Source: Clostridia bacterium (GTDB lineage: Bacteria > Bacillota > Clostridia > CAKSNL01 > HGM11501). Taken from it: 18,242 bases of DNA. The stretch lies in the NCBI GenBank assembly GCA_900766735.1, contig CAAFWO010000051.1:1-18242 (forward strand), written 5' to 3'. The notes beneath the pieces were generated by a model that saw only the letters and a list, made by a program, of their open reading frames with translations, was not told where the DNA came from and did no database searches. The stretch's first letter is position 1. Each line of letters opens with the position of its first letter. The position numbers and the translations under genes were made by a program. This document shows, in pieces, positions 6,098 through 12,302 of this stretch.

Positions 6098-6850
6098 ATG
6101 TTTAACTTAGAACGCCGCGAGGAGATAATAAAATATCTTGAGGTGCATACGAGCGCAAGCGTTTCGGAGCTGTCGAGCCTGCTTTTCGTCAGTCCGCCGA
6201 CTCTGCGGCGCGACCTTGACTGGCTTGAAAAAGAGGGCAAAGTCATAAGAACTCACGGCGGCGTGGTTTTAAGAAAAACATCTGAGTCCGAGATCCCGCT
6301 CATTTTAAGGCAGGAGCAAAACAGCGTAAATAAAAAGATCATCGCCCGGAAGGCGGCCGAGCTTATTCACAGCGGAGATGTGATCTTTTTGGACGCGTCC
6401 TCCACCGCGTCGTATCTTATCCCGTATTTTAAGAAATTCAACGATATTTTGGTTGTGACCAACAGCCCCAAAAGCTCGCTCGCGCTGGGACGCGAAAACA
6501 TCAAAAACTACTGCACGGGCGGTCTCTTGCTCGCGCAGTCGATTGCCTATGTCGGGAGCGAGGCGACAGAGTTTTTAAGCCGCGTAAACGCAGACCTTTT
6601 CTTTTTCTCGAGCCGCGGCTACATGCCGGGCGGCAACGTCACCGATTCGTCGGTCGAGGAGTCGGAGGTCAAGCGCGCGATGATGAAAAATGCGGAAAAG
6701 TCGGTATATCTTTGCGACAGCAGTAAAAAAGGGCAAAAATATATGTACAACATCTGCCGGACGGACGACCTTTTCGCGATCATAGAGATGGAACAGCAGC
6801 GAAAACAAACCCAGCGCACAAGGCGCAAAAATATAGATTATGAAAGGTAG
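6098..6850 (+). CDS. DeoR family sugar-operon repressor with a replaced C-terminus
   Basis: The product has 250 residues. The N-terminal HTH reads RREEIIKYLEVHTSASVSELSSLL...SPPTLRRDLDWLEKEGKVIRTHGG, and the sugar-phosphate sensor domain includes VIFLDASSTASYLIPY, VVTNS and CDSSKKGQ. The ATG at 6098 has AAAGGA 7 bases upstream. It is divergent from the dehydrogenase-epimerase operon and almost certainly represses it until a phosphorylated sugar binds. From residue 230 (base about 6785) the family sequence stops: after DDLFAII comes a basic tail, EMEQQRKQTQRTRRKN, unlike a DeoR end. It runs into a transposon gene relic. I infer that an insertion cut off the last 15-20 native residues. The protein may still fold, or be impaired. 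Confidence 0.88.
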   Translation: MFNLERREEIIKYLEVHTSASVSELSSLLFVSPPTLRRDLDWLEKEGKVIRTHGGVVLRKTSESEIPLILRQEQNSVNKKIIARKAAELIHSGDVIFLDASSTASYLIPYFKKFNDILVVTNSPKSSLALGRENIKNYCTGGLLLAQSIAYVGSEATEFLSRVNADLFFFSSRGYMPGGNVTDSSVEESEVKRAMMKNAEKSVYLCDSSKKGQKYMYNICRTDDLFAIIEMEQQRKQTQRTRRKNIDYER

Positions 6851-6859
6851 GAACAGACA

Positions 6860-7234
6860 ATGTAAAAAACAATTTTTGAAGAAATGGGCGGTACCTACAC
6901 ACAGGTTGGGGATTATTTCCTCCCCAATCTGAAACTGCCAGAAGAAGAACAGCAGCCCATCGGCATATGGGGTCAGCGGCATCGCCGTTACCTAAAGGAG
7001 TATCGACGGGCAACCTATGCGACACTGCTCACTAGTGGCAAATTGCACGGCTACCTTGCCGATCTGAATGAGCAGGCGGAGGATATGTTCTTTCGGCTGG
7101 TAAAAGAACTTGCCGAAAAGGAAGGAATCACGGAAACGCTCAAGGCAGAAAATCAGATGCTTTGGGTGCAGCGGATGAACGCAGTACGGGAAACAGCAAC
7201 GGAAATCGTCAATAACGAGTTAATATTTAATTGA
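6860..7234 (+). pseudogene. tnpV: tnpV-type transposon-encoded protein, 5' nonsense-mutated
   Basis: The frame from 6866 reads KTIFEEMGGTYTQVGDYFLPN and continues LPEEEQQPIGIWGQRHRRYLKEYRRATY. It ends in LKAENQMLWVQRMNAV and EIVNNELIFN. This is the characteristic TnpV protein of Tn4451/Tn4453-like mobilizable transposons of clostridia, whose function is poorly known. The natural start ATG at 6860-6862, behind a GGTAGG motif, is followed at once by a TAA stop. A shorter 116-residue product from the ATG at 6884 remains possible, with no good ribosome binding site. The tnpX recombinase that normally precedes tnpV is absent. The basic tail now fused to DeoR could be upstream transposon sequence. 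I regard it as a relic that marks the island. Confidence 0.85.
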
Positions 7235-7252
7235 GCTATTTAATGAACATAA

Positions 7253-7282
7253 CAGGCGTGGAGATGTGACTCTCCACGCCTG
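7253..7282. terminator. Hairpin after the tnpV relic
   Basis: A perfect 12-bp stem, CAGGCGTGGAGA with TCTCCACGCCTG, closes on a 6-base loop. The downstream T-run is poor (CTTTAGTATTTC), so termination may be partial. It separates the tnpV relic from the promoter of the restriction-modification operon. Confidence 0.65.
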
Positions 7283-7315
7283 CTTTAGTATTTCTTTGTA
7301 TTTTGTGAGAAACAC

Positions 7316-7344
7316 TTGATATTCCGGTCGAAATGTGTTATAAT
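7316..7344 (+). promoter_or_regulatory. Promoter of the restriction-modification operon
   Basis: TTGATA (7316-7321) and a consensus TATAAT (7339-7344) are exactly 17 bases apart. Transcription would begin near 7351, inside the short palindrome ACCATATGGT (7352-7361). That palindrome could be a binding site for the small HTH protein encoded next. The leader to the ATG at 7374 is only about 22 bases and lacks a clear ribosome binding site. Confidence 0.75.
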
Positions 7345-7373
7345 AATCCCAACCATATGGTAGATGTGCAAAA

Positions 7374-7595
7374 ATGGCTGTTAGTTATGATAATCTTTGG
7401 AAGCTCCTTATAGATAAAAAAATCAATCGAACCGAGTTAAAAGACTTGGCAGGGATTAGTTTCAATGTATTAGCACGAATGGGTAAAAACGAATTTGTCT
7501 CATTGGGAAGCATCTATAAGATATGTTCTGCCTTACATTGTGATATCGAAGAAGTTATGGAGTTTACCATTCCAAAAGACGAAAAAAGCTGTTGA
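7374..7595 (+). CDS. Small HTH protein, probable controller of the R-M genes
   Basis: The 73-residue protein is one XRE-like fold of the HTH_26 type. It reads YDNLWKLLIDKKINRTELKDLAGIS, then SLGSIYKICSALHCDIEEVMEF. It is first in the operon, ends 10 bases before the endonuclease start, and has its own strong promoter. In many type II systems a small HTH protein in this place delays or limits the endonuclease; I infer the same role here, although the protein is not of the classic C-protein sequence class as far as I can judge. The leader has no convincing Shine-Dalgarno site, which would keep its level low. Confidence 0.8.
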   Translation: MAVSYDNLWKLLIDKKINRTELKDLAGISFNVLARMGKNEFVSLGSIYKICSALHCDIEEVMEFTIPKDEKSC

Positions 7596-7605
7596 AAGGA
7601 AGAAT

Positions 7606-8352
7606 ATGATGGATACAATTCGTATGCCCAGAGATTTAGATAGACGTATTGCAGATGCGGTTGAGTACTTTTGGATAACAAGAACAGGTCAAATAACAAG
7701 ACAAACGGCAAGCGGGGTACGGGATCAAGGAAATCGAGGTGCTGTAACTGGTGGAAAGCAGCTTGATGGCTTTGTTGAATTAATACACGATTTACTAACC
7801 ATTAATGGGGTGCCTGAAGAGTGCATCTTTATTAATTCGGATTTAGAACTTCCTGGATATTTTCGCCCCAACAAAAAATGGGATTTACTTGTTGTTGACA
7901 ACGGTGAATTAGTTATTGCGATTGAGTTCAAAAGCCAAGTGGGTCCATCTTTTGGCAACAATTTTAATAACAGAACAGAAGAAGCAATGGGAACCGCTCT
8001 TGATTTGTGGACCGCTTATAGAGAAGGTGTATTTGGCACTCAACCGGCTCCTTGGATTGGGTATTTCTTGGTCTTGGAAGACTGTATACGTTCAAACGAA
8101 CCTGTGAAAGTTCGATCACCTCATTTTGAGGTTTTGCACGAATTCACCGACGCTTCGTATAAAGAGCGCTATGAGATTTTTTGCAACAAGTTGTTATTGG
8201 AGCGTCAGTATAGTGCGGCGTGCTTCACAACTACCTCATGTTCACCGAATGAAATTACATATGATTTCCCTGAAGAAGCACTATCATTTGATTCATTTGT
8301 AATTTCTATGTTAAGCGCTGCATTGGCACATTTTATGGGGCGGAGGCACTGA
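7606..8352 (+). CDS. PaeR7I/XhoI-family type II restriction endonuclease
   Basis: The 248-residue protein matches the length of PaeR7I and XhoI (about 245). Its N-terminus, RRIADAVEYFWITRTGQ, is followed by RDQGNRGAVTGGKQLDGFVEL, both as I remember them from that family. The nuclease core is visible as KWDLLVVDNGELVIAIEFKSQ, giving the PD-(D/E)XK residues Asp93, Glu107 and Lys109. Family members cut CTCGAG, so that specificity is likely but not proven. The ATG at 7606 follows AGGA by 5 bases; the ATG at 7609 is an equally good start. The frame open upstream to 7495 merely overlaps the HTH gene. A methyltransferase gene starts 2 bases after the stop, which confirms a restriction-modification pair. 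Confidence 0.9.
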   Translation: MMDTIRMPRDLDRRIADAVEYFWITRTGQITRQTASGVRDQGNRGAVTGGKQLDGFVELIHDLLTINGVPEECIFINSDLELPGYFRPNKKWDLLVVDNGELVIAIEFKSQVGPSFGNNFNNRTEEAMGTALDLWTAYREGVFGTQPAPWIGYFLVLEDCIRSNEPVKVRSPHFEVLHEFTDASYKERYEIFCNKLLLERQYSAACFTTTSCSPNEITYDFPEEALSFDSFVISMLSAALAHFMGRRH

Positions 8353-8354
8353 TT

Positions 8355-9203
8355 TTGACTGACCAGAAATTATTTCACGGCGACGCAAGAGACCTTAGTT
8401 TTATACCGGATAAAAGTGTGCATTTAGTGCTTACTTCCCCGCCGTATTTCAACCTTAAGGAATACCGTAGAGGACAGAATCAGCTGGGTATAATCGATAA
8501 TTATCAGGAGTTTATTGAAGAACTTGAGAAGGTATGGAAAGAGTGTTATCGAGTTCTTGTTCCTGGCGGCAGGGTCGTGTGCGTCGTTGGAGATGTATGT
8601 TTATCAAGGAGGAAGTTCGGTAGACATGTTGTTATGCCGCTTCACTCAGATATTGCAGTTTCTTGCCGCAAAATAGGTTTTGATAATCTCAATCCCATTC
8701 TTTGGCACAAAATTTCAAATGCATCTTTTGAAGCAAATACCAACAGTTCGATTTTGGGTAAACCTTACGAGCCTAATGCCATTATCAAGAATGATGTAGA
8801 GTACATTTTAATGGAAAGAAAACCGGGCGGTTATCGAAAGCCTACGGATCAGCAACGCGCTGCAAGTATGATTGAAAAAGAGGATTTTCAAAATTGGTTT
8901 AGCCAGATTTGGGAATTGCCAGGTGCATCGACAAGAAATGGACATCCTGCTCCATTTCCGTTAGAACTTGCCGCAAGGTTGGTGAAAATGTTTTCTTTTG
9001 TTGGCGATACTGTGTTAGATCCATTTTGCGGAAGTGGAACTACGATGATAGCAGCCATCAATTCACAAAGAAATAGTATTGGTGTCGAAACAGAGGCATT
9101 TTATTGCGACCATATTTTGAACCGCATCGATAATGAATATGGTATGTTTAAGGATTTTGAAATATCCTATACGGATCTAACAAACGAGAAAGACCAATAC
9201 TAA
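8355..9203 (+). CDS. Beta-class DNA methyltransferase of the R-M system
   Basis: The 282-residue enzyme has the catalytic motif TSPPY at residues 27-31. The SAM-binding motif DPFCGSGTT comes late, at about 222-230, after the GHPAPFP signature. This order defines beta-class amino-methyltransferases (N4-cytosine or N6-adenine). It starts with TTG at 8355, 8 bases after GGAGG, which lies inside the end of the endonuclease gene, so the pair is co-translated. It must protect the sites cut by the preceding enzyme. M.PaeR7I and M.XhoI, as I know them, are longer enzymes of the gamma class modifying adenine, so the pairing here is different. S/TPPY is more often seen in N4-cytosine enzymes; the modified base is uncertain. 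Confidence 0.92.
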   Translation: MTDQKLFHGDARDLSFIPDKSVHLVLTSPPYFNLKEYRRGQNQLGIIDNYQEFIEELEKVWKECYRVLVPGGRVVCVVGDVCLSRRKFGRHVVMPLHSDIAVSCRKIGFDNLNPILWHKISNASFEANTNSSILGKPYEPNAIIKNDVEYILMERKPGGYRKPTDQQRAASMIEKEDFQNWFSQIWELPGASTRNGHPAPFPLELAARLVKMFSFVGDTVLDPFCGSGTTMIAAINSQRNSIGVETEAFYCDHILNRIDNEYGMFKDFEISYTDLTNEKDQY

Positions 9204-9277
9204 TCTGATAAAAGAATTAGTAATTGTCTTGTTAACGGAAATTGCTTTGTCAGATCATATAGCAAAAGAGGTTTATT

Positions 9278-10012
9278 ATGAAAATACTTGATTATAAACA
9301 AGCGGTTGCATTAGATGACCATAATCAAACCGAACAAGCAGTGCTTTTATGTTATTTTCATAATAAATGCACCGATGAACAAGTGTTTGATATGAAGGGC
9401 ATACAGGAGTTGTTTTCTGATGCAGGCTATAGCCAAATAAACAGCAGCAGGGTGAAGAAGAATTTGCTTGAAAAAAAGCAAATGCGAATTCCTAAAGGAA
9501 TGAAAACTTCACTTGAATTTGTACCAGCTGTTTATCAGGAACTCGATCAAAAATATGCTGCATTATGGGAAGACACAGATACCATTACATCAGACAGCGA
9601 ATTGATTGATGAAACCAAATTCAGCGGAAAAAGACAATACCTTACACAGCTGATCAGGCAAATCAATCATTCTTATGCCAATAACTGTTATGATGCTGCG
9701 GCGGTTCTGATGAGAAGACTGTTTGAAGTTCTACTGGTGCTGTCATATCAGAATATGGGCATTGATAATGAGATCAAAGATTCTTCCGGTAAAGGGTATG
9801 TAATGCTTGAAAGTATTGTTGGTAACGCCAAGAATAATCAAACATTAAAACTATCAAGAATAAAGAATGAGTTTGATTCTTTTCGTATGGTCGGTAATTT
9901 TTCTGCACACAACATTACATACACGGCTGGAAAAAAAGACATAGACGATATCAAACTTAATTATCGGGTAATGCTTGAAGAATTATATAACAAAGCGGGT
10001 TTAATAGTGTGA
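9278..10012 (+). CDS. Uncharacterised protein, winged-helix-like N-terminus plus DUF4145-like C-terminus
   Basis: No experimentally known function is recognised. The 244-residue protein has two parts. Residues about 18-90 look like a winged-helix module (AVLLCYFHNK, FDMKGIQELFSDAG, INSSRVKKNLLEKK). Residues about 115-240 are helical and contain YDAAAVLMRRLFEVLLVLSYQ and FRMVGNFSAHNITY, the pattern of DUF4145, a domain placed near the HEPN fold and often found with restriction systems. The HEPN-like Arg203 and His211 are 8 positions apart, wider than the catalytic R-x4-6-H, so RNase activity is doubtful. The start ATG has AGAGG 6 bases before it. It follows the methyltransferase by 74 bases and overlaps the next gene, so the two probably act as a pair. 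Confidence 0.75.
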   Translation: MKILDYKQAVALDDHNQTEQAVLLCYFHNKCTDEQVFDMKGIQELFSDAGYSQINSSRVKKNLLEKKQMRIPKGMKTSLEFVPAVYQELDQKYAALWEDTDTITSDSELIDETKFSGKRQYLTQLIRQINHSYANNCYDAAAVLMRRLFEVLLVLSYQNMGIDNEIKDSSGKGYVMLESIVGNAKNNQTLKLSRIKNEFDSFRMVGNFSAHNITYTAGKKDIDDIKLNYRVMLEELYNKAGLIV

Positions 10013-10974
10013 TGGGAGAGAAGAAAGAAATTCGTGTAAAATTTGAAATTGGAGACATTAAGTTTGAGGCAGAAGGCTCTGCTAACTTGGTTGAAAGAGA
10101 ACGTAGTATTTTTAATAATACTCTTCTTCCTGCTGCAATAGAGGCGATTGTGCGTACTCGTGGAGTTGCTCAGAACACGCAGTATATTGGCTCATTAGAA
10201 GCGTCAGCTCACCCGGCTATTACTGCTCCTGCAAACATACCAACATTACCAGAACAAACTGATACGGCATCGACTGAAGACTTTTCTCGGACGAGCTTAG
10301 CATCTTTCGTAAAAGGTAAAGGCGCAAATGAACATTATGATTTTATCATTTGTGCTGTATACTATAATGAGAAGAAAAATGGTATTTCTTCGTTTTCTTC
10401 GGCTACGCTAAAGGACTTGTATTCGGATGCAAAAAGACCGTTGCCTGGAAATTTAAGTATGTCTTTGAGCGAATTGGTTAAAAAGGGACTGATTATGGAA
10501 GACCCGGCATCCAAAGGATTAAGTCCCAAAGTGTATGTGTTGACTTCTGACGGTGAAGAAGCAGTTATTAAAATGCATCCAACAGAGGCAAAAGAAAAGA
10601 AACCGGCATCAAAGCCCCGTAAACAACGTCAAAAGGCGGAATCCTCATATGCTCATATTTGCTGTGATGATTTGAATTTAAGCAAATATCCTGACGTAAA
10701 ATTGCTTAAAAGTTTCAAAGAGAAAATGATGCTTATTCTCTACATTGTTACCAACGAAGGTAAAGGCGAATGGTTTACAATGACCGATGTTCTTTTCCTT
10801 ATGACAGACATTTTTGGGGAAGCAGCAACCAATAAGCAAGTCGATGGTGTGTTTAGACGAGAAAGAAGATGGTTTAAGGCAGAAAACATCGACGGAAACA
10901 ATAAATTGGTACATAGGAAGTTACTGAACGAAGGGAAAACATATGCTCAGTCATTAGGTATTGCTACAGAATAA
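10012..10974 (+). CDS. Uncharacterised protein with two winged-helix-like modules
   Basis: The 320-residue protein is not assigned to a studied family. It begins with a short strand-rich segment (IRVKFEIGDIKFEAEGSANLVERERSIF) and helices, then a flexible linker rich in Ala, Pro and Thr. Residues about 97-187 form a winged-helix-like module (FVKGKGANEHYDFIICAVYY, LKDLYSDA, LVKKGLIMED, YVLTSDGEEAV). A Lys/Pro linker leads to a second similar module at about 232-315 (MMLILYIVTNEGKGEWFTMTDV, HRKLLNEGKTYAQSL). The first module resembles the N-terminal part of the preceding gene. Its ATG shares a base with the preceding TGA stop (TGATG), so the two are translationally coupled; a GTG at 10009 is an alternative start. 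It is the last gene of the island. I infer a DNA-binding or scaffold role. Confidence 0.75.
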   Translation: MGEKKEIRVKFEIGDIKFEAEGSANLVERERSIFNNTLLPAAIEAIVRTRGVAQNTQYIGSLEASAHPAITAPANIPTLPEQTDTASTEDFSRTSLASFVKGKGANEHYDFIICAVYYNEKKNGISSFSSATLKDLYSDAKRPLPGNLSMSLSELVKKGLIMEDPASKGLSPKVYVLTSDGEEAVIKMHPTEAKEKKPASKPRKQRQKAESSYAHICCDDLNLSKYPDVKLLKSFKEKMMLILYIVTNEGKGEWFTMTDVLFLMTDIFGEAATNKQVDGVFRRERRWFKAENIDGNNKLVHRKLLNEGKTYAQSLGIATE

Positions 10975-11206
10975 TCTGGCAACACATTGGCAACAAAGAT
11001 TTGGATAGCTCAAGTTTAGGGGGTAACCAAATACATCTTGTGTATTATCCACAGTGCAACTATCGGAGTTATCACCCCTGATAACGAAATGATAACATGA
11101 GCTTTTTAACTCAGGATAATACGGAGACATTAGATAATCAAAGCATCAGGAGCAACAATCACTAAATAAAATGTGTTAAGTAAAGCTCCGGAAAAAGATG
11201 AGGAAT
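10975..11206. other. Non-coding stretch at the right edge of the island
   Basis: No gene is seen. It contains an inverted repeat GTTATCA-cccc-TGATAAC at 11068-11085, followed by one more TGATAAC at 11091-11097. A very short frame ending KAPEKDEE finishes with a TAA at 11206-11208, touching the host-type terminator. I suspect this is the left-over end of the interrupted deoR gene. No clear element end or target duplication could be identified by eye. Confidence 0.45.
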
Positions 11207-11244
11207 AAAAAAGCACTGTAACCTTAAGGTTACAGTGCTTTTTT
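11207..11244. terminator. Perfect 38-bp palindromic terminator, copy 2
   Basis: Two 19-base arms meet without a loop (AAAAAAGCACTGTAACCTT and its complement), with A and T tracts outside, so it would act in both directions. Its inner 26 bp are identical to the terminator at 4248-4273. It follows the presumed original end of deoR and could also stop the isomerase transcript coming from the other side. Confidence 0.8.
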
Positions 11245-11306
11245 GCGGTTTTTACGCCCTTTTCCTAACCGGTCGATTCTCTGAATCTACCCGACTACCC
11301 CCATCC

Positions 11307-11352
11307 GGTATAGCGGCAAGCCGCCATACCGCCTTCCCCCAATGGGGAAGGC
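11307..11352. repeat. Tandem GC-rich hairpins in the 11245-11392 intergenic region
   Basis: Two adjacent hairpins are visible: GGTATaGCGGC-aa-GCCGCcATACC at 11307-11330 and GCCTTCCCC-caat-GGGGAAGGC at 11331-11352. The second is followed by TTTAAGG. The CTTCCCC...GGGGAAG form resembles dispersed intergenic repeats that I recall from gut clostridia, and a weak rho-independent terminator for the isomerase gene is also possible. No gene lies between 11245 and 11392. Confidence 0.5.
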
Positions 11353-11392
11353 TTTAAGGTGTTGTACTAACAAAGTGAATAAAAATTTTCAC

Positions 11393-12301
11393 CTATTCTT
11401 CGTAAACGTTATAAGCTTTAAGCATTTCGGCGGTAACGGTGTAGAGCATTTTAAGCGCCGCGCGCTTCATATTAAGCGTCGGGTGCGAAAGGGGCTTGCC
11501 CTCGCCCGCTCCCCTGTCATAGCGCATGAAGCAATCGGCCTCCAGCGTGAAATACCCGTCGTACCCCGAGTCGATGAGCCCCTTTATGATGCCGTCGTAG
11601 TCGGTGTTTCCCGACATCGGGAGCGCGTGCATATCGCACGCCGAATCGTTGTCGTGAATGTGCACGGCCTTTAAGTCTTTGCCCATTGCGATTATCTCGT
11701 CATACTGGTTCACGCGGTCGATATTGGAATGCCCGACGTCCCACGCCGCGCCGAAAACCGGATCGTTCATAAATTTCACGAACGCGGAAAGATCCCGTCC
11801 GCGCACTGGGAAATAACAGCCCTCGGTACAGTGCTTTAACGTTGTGTTCTCAAAAAGGATATTGACCCCGGCCTTTTTTGCCTCCGGAATAAGCGCGCGC
11901 ATGAAAGGCTCGTTCTCGCGAAAATATTTTTCCTCGTCGCCGGGATATTTTATCTCCGTGAAAAAGCCGGAGTGAATGACCATATTTTTGATCCCGAGCA
12001 TGCCGCATGCCTTTATCGAGCGCACCGTCGCGGCAAGGCCCTTTTCCATGCCCTCGCCGCGCAGAGCACAGGACGGCGCATGCGCCTGAACGAACGAAAA
12101 GCCGAGCTTTTCCGCTTCGTTTTTCGCGTCATATATGTTTTTCTCCCACGAGTCCGACATAAAGGGGTCGGCCGGGTCCCTCAAAACCGTGTAAAAGCTA
12201 TAGTCAAGATAGCGAAAGCCCGTGCCCTCGTATGCTCTCACAGCCTCGGCCGGAGAGCGCACGAAAGAGTACATCTCGCCTATCGTCGTCGCGATCTTCA
12301 T
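11393..12301 (-). CDS. Sugar phosphate isomerase/epimerase, xylose isomerase-like TIM barrel
   Basis: The protein has 302 residues and the AP-endonuclease-2/xylose isomerase-like fold. Expected metal-site residues can be read in order: His74 (QAHAP), His110 (VIHSG), Glu151 (FENTT), Asp188 and His191 (WDVGHSN), His214-His216-Asp217 (VHIHDND) and Glu254 (TLEAD). Enzymes of this family isomerise or epimerise free or phosphorylated sugars or inositols; the substrate cannot be decided. GGGAGG precedes the ATG by 6 bases and lies inside the end of the glycosidase gene, one base away, so the two form an operon. The likely scenario is that the glycosidase releases a sugar that this enzyme then converts. 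Confidence 0.88.
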   Translation of the reverse strand: MKIATTIGEMYSFVRSPAEAVRAYEGTGFRYLDYSFYTVLRDPADPFMSDSWEKNIYDAKNEAEKLGFSFVQAHAPSCALRGEGMEKGLAATVRSIKACGMLGIKNMVIHSGFFTEIKYPGDEEKYFRENEPFMRALIPEAKKAGVNILFENTTLKHCTEGCYFPVRGRDLSAFVKFMNDPVFGAAWDVGHSNIDRVNQYDEIIAMGKDLKAVHIHDNDSACDMHALPMSGNTDYDGIIKGLIDSGYDGYFTLEADCFMRYDRGAGEGKPLSHPTLNMKRAALKMLYTVTAEMLKAYNVYEE

Positions 12302-12302
12302 T

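Larger units (their letters stand above)
6785..11180. mobile_element. Acquired island with tnpV relic and restriction-modification genes
   Basis: From about 6785 the reading of deoR becomes foreign, a tnpV relic follows, and the coding sequence becomes visibly AT-richer with different codon use until about 10974. Both edges are estimates. The left edge is where the DeoR sequence breaks. The right edge is placed before 11182 because a short frame ending KAPEKDEE-stop at 11182-11208 abuts the host-type terminator and could be the displaced end of deoR. No recombinase gene or clear terminal repeats were found, so it is probably a decayed Tn4451-like remnant that carried, or later received, the defence genes. 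Confidence 0.55.

Noticed and set aside
6575..7025. Minus-strand frames opposite the deoR end and the tnpV relic
   Set aside because: Three overlapping frames in different phases, all shadows without start signals or domains.
7495..7605. N-terminal extension of the endonuclease
   Set aside because: These codons are the out-of-frame reading of the preceding HTH gene, and the AGGA site points to the ATG at 7606 or 7609.
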